From Celeribacter baekdonensis (GTDB taxonomy: Bacteria; Pseudomonadota; Alphaproteobacteria; Rhodobacterales; Rhodobacteraceae): a stretch of DNA of 64,000 nucleotides. Under the pieces are notes generated by a model. The model saw nothing but the letters and a program-made list of their open reading frames with translations. It was not told where the DNA came from and searched no databases. Below, piece after piece: positions 26,424-34,556 of the stretch (position 1 is the stretch's first letter; every line of letters begins with the position of its first letter). The position numbers were made by a program, and so were the translations under genes. The stretch is taken from assembly GCF_900102315.1 (NCBI RefSeq), contig NZ_FNBL01000008.1, positions 62,001-126,000 of the forward strand. The letters run 5' to 3'.

Positions 26424-27107
26424 ATGTTGAGATTTACACCCATCCTTCTCGCCCTGATCATGGGCCTTGTCATGTACCGCCTGTCGGCTTGGCGCACTGT
26501 GCGTCAGTTGGAAGCGCAGTCCAATGAGTTGGCCGACCCGGAACTGGCGCGGGTGTTCATGCGCTTGGCCAAGGCGCTCGATCTGCCGCGTGTGCGGGTC
26601 TATCTCTATGAAATCGACCCGGTCAACGGCCTCGCCGCCCCTGACGGCAAGGTCTATATCACCCGTGGGTTTTACAACAAATTCCGCGCGGGAGAGATCA
26701 CATCTGAGGAAATGGCTTCCGTCATTGCGCATGAGTTGGGCCATGTCGCCTTGGGCCATTCCAAACGGCGGATGATTGATTTTTCGGGGCAAAATGCGCT
26801 GCGCAGCGCCATGGCGATGATCTTTTCGCGTTTCATCCCCGGCATCGGCCCCTATATCGCCACTTGGCTCACGCAAATGTTGGCGGCCAAACTGTCGCGC
26901 TCGGATGAATATGAGGCGGACGCCTATGCCTCCGCCCTACTGGTGAAAGCCGGGATCGGCACGGGGCCGCAAAAATCGCTGTTCGATAAGCTCAACCGCC
27001 TGACCGGCGCGCGTGGGGCCAAGACGCCCGCGTGGTTCATGAGCCACCCTAAGGTCGAAGAACGGATCAAAGCGATCGAGGCCAATGAGGCGAAATGGGC
27101 GCGTTAA
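26424..27107 (+). CDS. M48-family membrane metalloprotease
   Basis: A 227-residue protein. Residues 1-22 are a membrane anchor (LRFTPILLALIMGLVMYRL). The zinc motif VIAHELGHVALGH is at about residue 105 and the third ligand follows in SDEYEADAYASALL (Glu). A second hydrophobic stretch (FIPGIGPYIATWLTQMLA) lies between them. Family members such as HtpX and LoiP cleave misfolded membrane or outer-membrane proteins. It is 38 bp after the VWA gene and probably in the same transcript, though that gap contains no clear terminator or promoter. Confidence 0.9.
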   Translation: MLRFTPILLALIMGLVMYRLSAWRTVRQLEAQSNELADPELARVFMRLAKALDLPRVRVYLYEIDPVNGLAAPDGKVYITRGFYNKFRAGEITSEEMASVIAHELGHVALGHSKRRMIDFSGQNALRSAMAMIFSRFIPGIGPYIATWLTQMLAAKLSRSDEYEADAYASALLVKAGIGTGPQKSLFDKLNRLTGARGAKTPAWFMSHPKVEERIKAIEANEAKWAR

Positions 27108-27136
27108 GCCGCCCCTCTTTACCGTGATTCAAATAC

Positions 27137-27676
27137 TCAGCCTAACGCCTTGCCCAAACGCGGCATCCGCGCCTTTTTCATCAGCTTGCGCAGCTCCCAT
27201 GGCTGACCGGACAGGCGCTCCGCCTCTTGGCGCACGGTTTCAACCGCGCTTGCGACCTCATCGGGATAATCCGACCAGAGCCGCCACAAAAAACTGTCCG
27301 GGTCCCAGCGTTCGAGGCCCTCTTCGGCCAAGATATGCCGTGGAAAATCCTGCGCGTTCAGAGTGATGATCGCATCGGCATTGCCGGCAATCGCCGCGGC
27401 CAAAACATGGATGTCATTTTCGTCTTTGAGATGAAGCCGCGCCTCAAGCCCTTCGTGGCGCTTGACCGACGCGTTGGGAAAGGCAGCTTTGACCAAAGCG
27501 ACTTCGCCGCGCGCCTGCGCCTCGCCTGTGGGGCCGATTTTACGCGCGGCGCGGGCCCATTCTTCCAAAATACGATCCGACCATAGCGGTGTGAAAAGCC
27601 CCTTGGACGCCACGGTCAAAAGCACCTCCCGCATGACGGTGGGGTACAAGACACAGGCATCCAAAAGCACTTTCAT
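27137..27676 (-). CDS. PIN-domain protein (RSP_2648-like), no antitoxin
   Basis: A 179-residue PIN-fold putative ribonuclease. The acidic metal-binding residues are in MKVLLDACVLYP (Asp), then a helix ILEEWARAARKIGPTG, LKDENDIHVLAAAIAGNADA (Asp/Asn/Asp) and IITLNAQDFPRHIL. It is longer than a VapC toxin and has no small antitoxin gene beside it. It is 22 bp downstream of a methyltransferase gene on the same strand; in related genomes the pair appears to be conserved, which would fit RNA processing rather than a toxin. That last point is inference from memory. Confidence 0.8.
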   Translation of the reverse strand: MKVLLDACVLYPTVMREVLLTVASKGLFTPLWSDRILEEWARAARKIGPTGEAQARGEVALVKAAFPNASVKRHEGLEARLHLKDENDIHVLAAAIAGNADAIITLNAQDFPRHILAEEGLERWDPDSFLWRLWSDYPDEVASAVETVRQEAERLSGQPWELRKLMKKARMPRLGKALG

Positions 27677-27698
27677 ATCAAGGTCTTCCCCGCCGATC

Positions 27699-28904
27699 TT
27701 ACGGCATCATGCGGTAGAACAGGGCTTTCAAATAACCGCTCTCGGCGAGCTGCGGCATGAGCGGATGATCGGCGCCGGCAAAGCCCGTATGGATCAATTG
27801 CGCCGAACGTGCGGCGCGACCAATGCCACGGTTACAGGCGTTGCGGAAGGTCTCAAGATCGGCGGCATGGGAGCAAGAGCACAGGCCCAAATAGCCGCCT
27901 TCGCGCACCAAGGGGGCCGCCATCCGCGCCACCCGTTCATAGGCGCGCATCCCTTTTTCAATGGCGTTTTTCGACGGCGCAAAGGCGGGCGGATCACAGA
28001 TCACCACGTCAAATGTTTCGCCCTCTTCCAACAGCGCGGCCATGGTGTCGAACGCGTCGCCCTTGCGGGTGGCAAAGCGATCTGTCGCCCCCATCGCCGC
28101 CGCGCCCTGTTCCGCCAGTTCAAGTGCCGGCGCAGAGCTGTCAACGGACAGCGCCGAAGCCGCACCCCCCGCGAGTGTGGCCAAGGCAAAGCCACCGACA
28201 TGCGAGAAGACGTCCAAAACCTTTTGACCCTTGCCAAGACGCCCAGCAAAAACGTGGTTCTGGCGTTGATCGTAGAACAGCCCGGTTTTTTGCCCGCCCA
28301 TGATGTCGGCCATATAGGTGGCCCCGTTCATCTGAACCGGGATCGGGCCATCCACCGCGCCCGTGAGGATTTCGGTCTTTTCTTCCAAGCCCTCAAGCCC
28401 GCGCGCGCGGCCCGTGCCGTTCATCACCACAGTGGAGACGCCGGTCACTTGGCGCAAAGCGGCGGTGAGCATGTCGATGCGCACATCGGCCCAGGCGGCG
28501 TTGGGTTGCACGACACAGGTGTCCCCGAACCGATCAATCACCACGCCCGGAAGGCCATCGGCCTCGGCATGGACCAGCCGATAAAACGGCGCATCGAACA
28601 TATGCGCGCGGTGCTTCAGTGCTGCGGTGAATTTGGCCACAAACCACGCCTCGTCAATCTGCTCATCTTCTTCGCGGGCCAAGACCCGGCCGAAAATGCG
28701 TGAATTGGGATTGACGGCGACGAGGGCCAGAAAATGGCGTTCTGCGTCTTCCAGCCGGGCGATGGTGCCGGGCAGGATGGATTTGGTGCGGCGATCGACG
28801 ACCAATTCATTGTCATAGACCCAAGGAGCACCGTGGCGAATGGCCCGGGCGTTGGCTTTGGGTTTGAGGCGAATGGTCGGAATGGAAAATGAGGGCTCTG
28901 TCAT
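27699..28904 (-). CDS. RlmI-like class I SAM rRNA methyltransferase (RSP_2647 type)
   Basis: A 401-residue RNA methyltransferase. The N-terminal PUA domain begins PTIRLKPKANARAIRHGAPW; a central EEHEE region follows; the Rossmann methyltransferase has motif I VLDVFSHVGGFALATLAGGA and the catalytic motif VVICDPPAFAPSKNAIEKG, and ends with CSCSHAADLETF. The closest characterised relative is RlmI, which makes m5C1962 in 23S rRNA. It shares a strand with the PIN gene downstream (22 bp) and the lipoprotein gene upstream in transcription order further right. Confidence 0.9.
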   Translation of the reverse strand: MTEPSFSIPTIRLKPKANARAIRHGAPWVYDNELVVDRRTKSILPGTIARLEDAERHFLALVAVNPNSRIFGRVLAREEDEQIDEAWFVAKFTAALKHRAHMFDAPFYRLVHAEADGLPGVVIDRFGDTCVVQPNAAWADVRIDMLTAALRQVTGVSTVVMNGTGRARGLEGLEEKTEILTGAVDGPIPVQMNGATYMADIMGGQKTGLFYDQRQNHVFAGRLGKGQKVLDVFSHVGGFALATLAGGAASALSVDSSAPALELAEQGAAAMGATDRFATRKGDAFDTMAALLEEGETFDVVICDPPAFAPSKNAIEKGMRAYERVARMAAPLVREGGYLGLCSCSHAADLETFRNACNRGIGRAARSAQLIHTGFAGADHPLMPQLAESGYLKALFYRMMP

Positions 28905-28960
28905 AGAGCCCTCATATCTGGGTTCTGGCCCTCAGGACAAGAGGGATCAGTGCCGAAGGA

Positions 28961-29578
28961 TCAGAGCGTCATCGGTTTGCCCAGTTCCGCTTGGATCACT
29001 TGCGCCAGATGGGCATCAATCCGCGATTTTTGGGTGATGCCGGCACGGTCGGCCACAATGGCGGCGTTTCCCCCCAGCGCATCAAGCGTGGCGTTGACCA
29101 TATGCGCGGGCACAATCACCGCACCGGTGTTGGCATCGCGCACCGTCAACAGGAATTCGATCTCATGTTTGCTGGGCAGATTGGAATAGCGCACCCGTTC
29201 GGTTTGCGCATGAAACCGGACCAATTGAACATCCAGAGTCACCGCTTTTTGACCCGAAAGCGTTTTCGCGCCCTGCATCAAGCCCGCTTCCATCACCGCT
29301 TTGACCTGCGCGTAGCGATCGCCATAGGGATCTTCGCGCCACACGATGTCAGCGCGCGGTTTGATGCCATTGTCTTCAGACACGGTCAACGTGTCGGGCA
29401 CGACGACATGGACCTGTGTGACGCGAAAATCCGGCGCGACCAAAACCGCATCGGCGGTCGGTAACGTGGCTCCAAGCGGCGCGCTCAACGGCACGGCGCG
29501 GGAGATTGTGTCCGTTGTGCAGGCGCTGGTGGCGGCTGCGAGTGTCAGGGCTGCGGCGAGTTTGATGAGCTTTTTCAT
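28961..29578 (-). CDS. DUF6778-type lipoprotein
   Basis: A 205-residue predicted lipoprotein. MKKLIKLAAALTLAAATSAC gives a signal peptide with lipobox ATSAC. The mature part has SAPLGATLPTADAVLVAPDF, VHVVVPDTLTVSEDNGIKPR and a C-terminal helix. It matches a Rhodobacteraceae family of unknown function (DUF6778). It lies 56 bp upstream of the methyltransferase gene in the same orientation, so the three genes 27137-29578 may form one unit. Confidence 0.75.
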   Translation of the reverse strand: MKKLIKLAAALTLAAATSACTTDTISRAVPLSAPLGATLPTADAVLVAPDFRVTQVHVVVPDTLTVSEDNGIKPRADIVWREDPYGDRYAQVKAVMEAGLMQGAKTLSGQKAVTLDVQLVRFHAQTERVRYSNLPSKHEIEFLLTVRDANTGAVIVPAHMVNATLDALGGNAAIVADRAGITQKSRIDAHLAQVIQAELGKPMTL

Positions 29579-29650
29579 GTTCGGCCTCCGGGGGATGTCC
29601 CCTCTTCATTCATGGTTAATTTCCATAAAGATTGAGGCAGAAATAAGAAA

Positions 29651-29675
29651 ATCCCGGAGCATTTCCGGGATTTCA
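29651..29675 (-). terminator. Terminator of the small RSP_7527-like gene
   Basis: On the minus strand a 10-bp stem (AAATCCCGGA / TCCGGGATTT) is followed by TTCTTATTTCT. It sits 57 bp after the stop codon of the 59-residue gene. Confidence 0.8.
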
Positions 29676-29731
29676 TAGGTGTTTTGGTCACTTACCGCTC
29701 TGCGCCCCTGAGGGCATCCGCGGTCTGGGCG

Positions 29732-29911
29732 TCAGGCCAATTTGGAGGCATGCGACTTGGAGGCATGCGACGCAGCAAAACGGCGGCGCAGCCATTTGCC
29801 AAACGCCAGAACCATCTCGCGTGCGGCCTCAGCGCGCATTTGATGGGCCTGCTGCTCGATGGCGAATGTGTCGATATAAGCAACGCTGCGCGTGTCTGTG
29901 TGAGTGTTCAT
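29732..29911 (-). CDS. Small helical protein (59 aa, RSP_7527-like)
   Basis: A 59-residue protein with the core AYIDTFAIEQQAHQMRAEAA followed by an amphipathic helix (REMVLAFGKWLRRRFAA). Proteins with this IDTxxIxxxAxxxRAE pattern are common and unnamed in Rhodobacteraceae (RSP_7527 family). The C-terminus SHASKSHASK comes from a perfect 15-bp tandem duplication at 29742-29771. AAGGA lies 7 bases before the ATG, and its own terminator follows, so it is a separate short transcript. Confidence 0.7.
   Translation of the reverse strand: MNTHTDTRSVAYIDTFAIEQQAHQMRAEAAREMVLAFGKWLRRRFAASHASKSHASKLA
29742..29771 (+). repeat. Perfect 15-bp tandem duplication inside a small gene
   Basis: TTGGAGGCATGCGAC occurs twice without a gap at the 3' end of the small gene, adding SHASK twice to the protein. 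Being 15 bp it keeps the frame. Confidence 0.9.
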
Positions 29912-30270
29912 AGGATCATCCTTTTCAAATTCTGGTGCCGATCTGATCGACCACCGGACCAATGTGTTGATCCTCCCGTTGCGTTTGAAATTAGGTCATC
30001 ACATCTGACATGACGAGAGACAATCCCGAAGACCCGCCATGCGTCAGTCGCAAAGCCTTTGCACGCATCCCTTATCTCTGGCAGGTTGGGACCAAACAAA
30101 AGCGCCGCATTGCCGCATGCTCCCGCATGTGATGGACAGGAGCGCCAATACAGTTTAGGTTAGCGCTAACGGGCCTATGGCCGCCCCCCAACACGGGGCG
30201 CGCGCGGCACAAATGCGCCCGAGCCACACAAAGACACGCATCCAAAGACACGCACTCAAAAGGCCATGCC
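29912..30270. other. Intergenic region upstream of edd
   Basis: This 359-bp gap separates the divergent small gene and edd. It holds the GTTAGCGCTAAC palindrome (listed separately) and a direct repeat of CAAAGACACGCA just before edd (30229-30255). No coding sequence or obvious RNA gene is seen. Confidence 0.6.
30159..30170 (+). promoter_or_regulatory. LacI-type operator palindrome upstream of edd
   Basis: GTTAGCGCTAAC is a perfect 12-bp palindrome with a central CG, the form bound by LacI-family sugar regulators. It lies about 100 bp before the edd ATG, and the same core stands before eda. Confidence 0.7.
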
Positions 30271-32076
30271 ATGCCCCTGAATGATCAAATCGCCGCCGTT
30301 ACAGCCCGTATCATCGAACGGTCCCGCCCAACCCGCACCGCCTATCTTGCCCGCCTCGCGCAAGCGGCAGAGCAAGGCCCGGTGCGTGCGCATCTGTCCT
30401 GCGGCAATCAGGCCCATGCCTATGCCGCGATGGCGGAAGACAAAGACACCCTGGCCGATGGACGTGCGCCCAACCTTGGCATCGTGACCGCCTATAATGA
30501 CATGCTCTCGGCGCATAAACCCTATGAACATTACCCCGATCTGGTCCGTGCAGCCGCACGCGCCGCAGGCGGCACAGCCCAAGTCGCGGGCGGCGTGCCC
30601 GCCATGTGTGATGGCGTCACCCAAGGTCAGCCGGGCATGGAATTGTCGCTGTTCTCGCGCGACACCATCGCGCTGTCGGCCTCCATCGCCATGTCGCACA
30701 ACTGTTTCGACGCGGCGCTTTATATGGGCGTCTGCGATAAAATTGTCCCCGGCCTGATCATGGCCGCCGCCGCTTTTGGCCATGTGCCAACCGTGTTTGT
30801 GCCCGCCGGACCGATGACCTCGGGCATCACCAATGATGAGAAATCGAAAGTCCGTCAGAAATTTGCCACCGGCGAGATCACCCGCCGCGAATTGATGGAC
30901 AGCGAAATGAAGGCCTATCACGGCCAAGGCACCTGTACCTTTTACGGCACCGCCAACACCAACCAGATGCTGATGGAGATCATGGGCCTGCACCTTCCGG
31001 GCGCGTCCTTTGTCAATCCGGGCACCGAGTTGCGCGATGCGTTAACGACACAAGCGGCGAAACGCGCGATGGAAATCACCGCTTTGGGCAATGACTACCG
31101 CCCGGTTGGCCATATCCTGGACGAGAAAGTGTTTGTGAACGGCATCGTCGGCCTGATGGCCACGGGCGGCTCGACCAACCTTGTGTTGCACCTGCCCGCC
31201 ATGGCACGCGCCGCCGGGATCATTTTGGACCTGCAAGATTTCTCTGACATCTCGGATGCCACGCCTTTGCTCGCCAAGGTCTATCCCAACGGTCTGGCCG
31301 ATGTGAATCATTTCCATGCGGCGGGCGGGCTTGGCTATATGATCGGTGAACTTTTGGAGGCCGGATTGCTGCATGAGGATGTGAAAACCATCGTCGGAGA
31401 CGGGCTGTCGCTCTACACCAAAGAGCCGAAATTGCGCGACGGCGTTTTGACCTTTGAAGATGGTCCAGAGGAGAGCCTCAACGACAAAATCATCCGCCCG
31501 GCGTCGAACCCGTTCCTGCCCGTCGGCGGGTTGAAAGAGCTGAAAGGCAACATCGGGCGCGGGGTGATGAAAGTCTCCGCCGTCAAACCCGAACATCATG
31601 TGGTCGAAGCGAAAGTGCGGATTTTCCACGAACAGCATGACGTCAAAACCGCGTTTCAAAATGGCGAATTCACGCAAGACACCGTGGTGGTCGTCCGTTT
31701 CCAAGGCCCGCGCGCCAATGGCATGCCGGAACTGCATTCGCTGACGCCGACCTTGGCCGTATTGCAAGATCGTGGACTGAAAGTGGCGCTCGTGACCGAT
31801 GGCCGGATGTCGGGTGCGTCGGGCAAAGTCCCCGCCTGTATCCATGTCTCGCCAGAGGCCGCCTGTGGCGGTCCCATCGCCAAATTGCGCGATGGGGATT
31901 TGGTGCGGGTCGATGCCACCCATGGCGTTTTGGAGGTGCTCGAAGAGGGCTTTGACGCCCGCGATCTGATCACCGCTGACCTTTCGGCCAACACGGTTGG
32001 CATGGGCCGCGAGTTGTTTGAAACCTTCCGCCAAAATGCCGGTCCCGCAACCGAAGGCGCCTGTTCGCTTTACTAA
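30271..32076 (+). CDS. edd: 6-phosphogluconate dehydratase
   Basis: A 601-residue [4Fe-4S] dehydratase that turns 6-phosphogluconate into KDPG in the Entner-Doudoroff pathway. Cluster cysteines are expected in GVPAMCDGVTQGQPGMELSL and SHNCFDAALYMGVCDKIVPG; other family motifs are GTCTFYGTANTNQMLMEIMG, FVNGIVGLMATGGSTNLVLH and VTDGRMSGASGKVPACIHVS. Length and order agree with Edd rather than the related IlvD (which is shorter). The second pathway gene, eda, lies 1.4 kb downstream on the same strand with a separate copy of the operator. Confidence 0.97.
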   Translation: MPLNDQIAAVTARIIERSRPTRTAYLARLAQAAEQGPVRAHLSCGNQAHAYAAMAEDKDTLADGRAPNLGIVTAYNDMLSAHKPYEHYPDLVRAAARAAGGTAQVAGGVPAMCDGVTQGQPGMELSLFSRDTIALSASIAMSHNCFDAALYMGVCDKIVPGLIMAAAAFGHVPTVFVPAGPMTSGITNDEKSKVRQKFATGEITRRELMDSEMKAYHGQGTCTFYGTANTNQMLMEIMGLHLPGASFVNPGTELRDALTTQAAKRAMEITALGNDYRPVGHILDEKVFVNGIVGLMATGGSTNLVLHLPAMARAAGIILDLQDFSDISDATPLLAKVYPNGLADVNHFHAAGGLGYMIGELLEAGLLHEDVKTIVGDGLSLYTKEPKLRDGVLTFEDGPEESLNDKIIRPASNPFLPVGGLKELKGNIGRGVMKVSAVKPEHHVVEAKVRIFHEQHDVKTAFQNGEFTQDTVVVVRFQGPRANGMPELHSLTPTLAVLQDRGLKVALVTDGRMSGASGKVPACIHVSPEAACGGPIAKLRDGDLVRVDATHGVLEVLEEGFDARDLITADLSANTVGMGRELFETFRQNAGPATEGACSLY

Positions 32077-32119
32077 AGCGTTGCAGATTCAATCGTGAAC
32101 AATGCGCTCTAAAACGTAT

Positions 32120-32149
32120 CCCCCCGAATGCAAAATGTCATCCGGGGGG
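32120..32149. terminator. Hairpin between converging edd and OYE genes
   Basis: CCCCCCG and CGGGGGG pair across a 16-nt loop, 44 bp after edd and 18 bp beyond the opposing gene's stop codon. T-runs are weak. Confidence 0.5.
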
Positions 32150-32166
32150 CTTATCTCCTTCGATCT

Positions 32167-33291
32167 TCAGACCAATTCCGCCAAAGCGGCTGCATCAAAG
32201 TTTTGCAACCGGTCCATGGCCCCGGCTTTGACCTTTTCGACCCACTGGGCATCGCCCAAAAGCGCACGACCCACGGCGATCAGATCAAACTCGTCTGTCT
32301 CCATCCGGCGCACCAGCTTATCAAGCGGCGTGACCTCCGAGCCCTGCCCGGCGAAGGCCCCGCCGAAGTCGCTCGACAGGCCAACGGAGCCGACAGAGAT
32401 CGTCGGAACCCCGGTGATTTTCTTTGCCCAACCGGCAAAATTCAGCCCCTCTTCGCCGTCGATCTCCGGGAATTCAGGCTCCCAGAACCGGCGCTGCGAA
32501 CAATGCAGGATGTCAACGCCCGCATCGACCAGAGGCTGCAACCAGCGTTCCATTTCTGCCGGATCGGAGGCCAATTTGGCGGTGTAATCCTGTTGCTTCC
32601 ATTGGCTCAGCCGCAGGATGATCGGGAAATCAGGCCCCACAGCGGCCCGCACCGCCTTGACCACCTCAACCGCAAAGCGCGAGCGCGCCTCGATCGTCTC
32701 GCCGCCCCATGCATCCGTGCGCAGATTGGTGCCGGACCAAAAGAATTGGTCGATCAAATAGCCATGCGCGCCGTGCAATTCGGCAACATCAAAGCCCAGA
32801 TCCTTGGCCGCTTTGGCGGATTTGGCAAAGGCCGCGATTGTGGCTTCGATATCGGCCTCAGACATCGCCACGCCGCGCAGATCACCGGGGCCGACCAAGC
32901 CAGAGGGGCTCTCTACCGGGGCCTCGGGTTCCCATGCGCCCGCGCGCGTCGATCCGGTGTGCCAAAGCTGCGGCCCCATTTTACCGCCCTGCGCGTGCAC
33001 CGCGTCAATCACGCCTTTCCAGCCCGCCAAAGCCGCATCGCCATGGAAAAACGGAATCCCCGGCAAGTTGCGCGAGGCCGGGCGGTCGATCACCGTGCCC
33101 TCGGACAGGATCAGCCCCACCTCATGCGCGGCGCGTTTGGCGTAATAATCCGCGTTGGCGGCACCGGGGATGCCTTCGGGGGCCATGCCGCGCGTCATCG
33201 GCGCCATGACGATACGGTTTTTGAGGCTGAGGGATTTGTAAGAAAACGGGCGGAAAAGCGTGTCAGGTCTCGCCAGGGAATCTGTCGTCAT
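32167..33291 (-). CDS. Old yellow enzyme family NADH:flavin oxidoreductase
   Basis: A 374-residue FMN-dependent ene-reductase. The barrel begins LFRPFSYKSLSLKNRIVMAP (FMN-binding MAPMTR), then QLWHTGSTR (substrate-side His), ELHGAHGYLIDQFFWSGTNL, the FMN phosphate region and IAVGRALLGDAQWVEKV near the end. Family members reduce activated C=C bonds in enones and nitro compounds; the physiological substrate is unknown. It is divergent from eda and stands between edd and eda, though on the opposite strand, so it is not part of an ED operon. Confidence 0.92.
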   Translation of the reverse strand: MTTDSLARPDTLFRPFSYKSLSLKNRIVMAPMTRGMAPEGIPGAANADYYAKRAAHEVGLILSEGTVIDRPASRNLPGIPFFHGDAALAGWKGVIDAVHAQGGKMGPQLWHTGSTRAGAWEPEAPVESPSGLVGPGDLRGVAMSEADIEATIAAFAKSAKAAKDLGFDVAELHGAHGYLIDQFFWSGTNLRTDAWGGETIEARSRFAVEVVKAVRAAVGPDFPIILRLSQWKQQDYTAKLASDPAEMERWLQPLVDAGVDILHCSQRRFWEPEFPEIDGEEGLNFAGWAKKITGVPTISVGSVGLSSDFGGAFAGQGSEVTPLDKLVRRMETDEFDLIAVGRALLGDAQWVEKVKAGAMDRLQNFDAAALAELV

Positions 33292-33459
33292 CGTGGTCTC
33301 CGGGAACTATATGTAAATCTGTCCCGCCTCACATATGTTGGCGCAAACACCAAGCAAGGGGCGCGCAGGGCATTGGACAAAAACGCTCATCCCGGCCCTC
33401 TGCCTCAAAGCGCGCGCAAAGCCGTGCGCCCATCAAGTTTGACTTTATTTCCGACGCTT

Positions 33460-33469
33460 TTAGCGCTAA
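33460..33469 (+). promoter_or_regulatory. LacI-type operator palindrome upstream of eda
   Basis: TTAGCGCTAA, followed by CAGG, lies 37 bp before the eda ATG; the edd site is GTTAGCGCTAAC followed by GGG. The shared core points to one regulator for both genes. Confidence 0.7.
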
Positions 33470-33506
33470 CAGGGTGACAACCCTCCAGACCCGAAAGGAC
33501 GCGCCC

Positions 33507-34148
33507 ATGACCCCGCAAGAGGCAAGCCTGAAAGCCGCCGAAATTTGTGCCCTCGCCCCCGTGGTGCCCGTGCTTGTCGTCCATGACCTGGCCCATGCCC
33601 GCCCCTTGGCAGAGGCTTTGGTGGCGGGCGGATTGCCCGCGCTCGAAGTCACGCTGCGCACGCCTGTCGCCCTCGATGTGATCCGCGAAATGGCCAAGGT
33701 CGAAGGCGGCGTGGTCGGTGCCGGCACGCTTTTGACCCCCGCCGATGTCACTGCGGCGATTACGGCGGGCGCGACATTCGGCGTCTCTCCGGGCGCGACC
33801 GATCGGTTACTCGATGCCTGCGAGGCCGCCGATCTGCCGCTTTTGGCGGGAACCTCCACCGCCTCCGACGTGATGCGCCTGTTGGAACGCGGCTACACGG
33901 TGGCGAAATTTTTCCCGGCTGAGGCCAATGGCGGTGCCCCCGCGCTCAAGGCCATCGGCGCGCCTTTGCCACAGATGAAATTCTGTCCAACTGGCGGCAT
34001 TTCGTTGAAAAATGCCCATGAATACCTGAGCTTGTCCAACACGATGTGTGTCGGCGGCTCTTGGGTGGCACCGACGGATTTGGTCAATAAAGGCGATTGG
34101 AAAGCCATCGAAGAGCTGGCGCGCGAGGCGGCGGCCCTGCCCCGCTAA
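33507..34148 (+). CDS. eda: KDPG aldolase
   Basis: A 213-residue class I aldolase that splits KDPG into pyruvate and glyceraldehyde 3-phosphate (Entner-Doudoroff pathway). Motifs: VVPVLVVHDLAHARPLAEAL, GLPALEVTLRTPVALDVI (catalytic Glu), VGAGTLLTPADV, AGATFGVSPG, and YTVAKFFPAEANGG with the Schiff-base Lys. The ATG at 33507 follows AAAGGA by 7 bases. A hairpin terminator stands 28 bp after the stop codon. Confidence 0.96.
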   Translation: MTPQEASLKAAEICALAPVVPVLVVHDLAHARPLAEALVAGGLPALEVTLRTPVALDVIREMAKVEGGVVGAGTLLTPADVTAAITAGATFGVSPGATDRLLDACEAADLPLLAGTSTASDVMRLLERGYTVAKFFPAEANGGAPALKAIGAPLPQMKFCPTGGISLKNAHEYLSLSNTMCVGGSWVAPTDLVNKGDWKAIEELAREAAALPR

Positions 34149-34176
34149 GCCATTAGCGAACGGATCAAAACAATCA

Positions 34177-34203
34177 GGTCAGAGTCAACGCTCTGGCCCT
34201 TTT
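34177..34203 (+). terminator. Terminator after eda
   Basis: GGTCAGAG-TCAACG-CTCTGGCC with one G-U pair, followed by CTTTTGTC. Confidence 0.7.
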
Positions 34204-34206
34204 GTC

Positions 34207-34515
34207 TTAAGGGCGACGCGCCCGTGATCCGCCCCGGCGATGCGGTGCCTCGGCCAATTCGCCCAGACCCTCTTGCAACACAACCGTCATCGGATGCGAC
34301 GGCCCGCCATATGGCGCATAGAGCGCCAACAAGCGGCGAATGGCGATTTGGGGCTGAAGTTCGGGCGCGAGTTTGATCGCCCAATCGAGGAAAATGGAGC
34401 GCGCCTCGGACATGCTGAGCCCGTCAATCCGGTAGGATTCCCGGATCAGCCCGCCGGGATCAAGCGCGGCGTCCACCGTCACCTCTGGGGTCGAGTCTTG
34501 GTCCGAATAGGCCAT
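34207..34515 (-). CDS. Conserved-looking hypothetical protein (102 aa)
   Basis: A 102-residue acidic-to-basic protein: AYSDQDSTPEVTVDAALDPG at the start, then LSMSEARSIFLDWAIKLAPE and IAIRRLLALYAPYGGPSHPM, a helical middle, and an Arg-rich tail (RRGGSRARRP). No membrane segment or known motif is seen. A GGAGACA ribosome binding site (8 bp upstream) and dense codon use suggest a real gene. It follows glnE's orientation, 41 bp beyond glnE's stop codon. Confidence 0.6.
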   Translation of the reverse strand: MAYSDQDSTPEVTVDAALDPGGLIRESYRIDGLSMSEARSIFLDWAIKLAPELQPQIAIRRLLALYAPYGGPSHPMTVVLQEGLGELAEAPHRRGGSRARRP

Positions 34516-34556
34516 GAGTGTCTCCTGTTGCCCCGACTTTGATGTTACCCGATGTG

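Noticed and set aside
27137-27676. VapBC toxin-antitoxin pair
   Set aside because: The PIN protein is longer than VapC and no antitoxin-size gene overlaps or precedes it.
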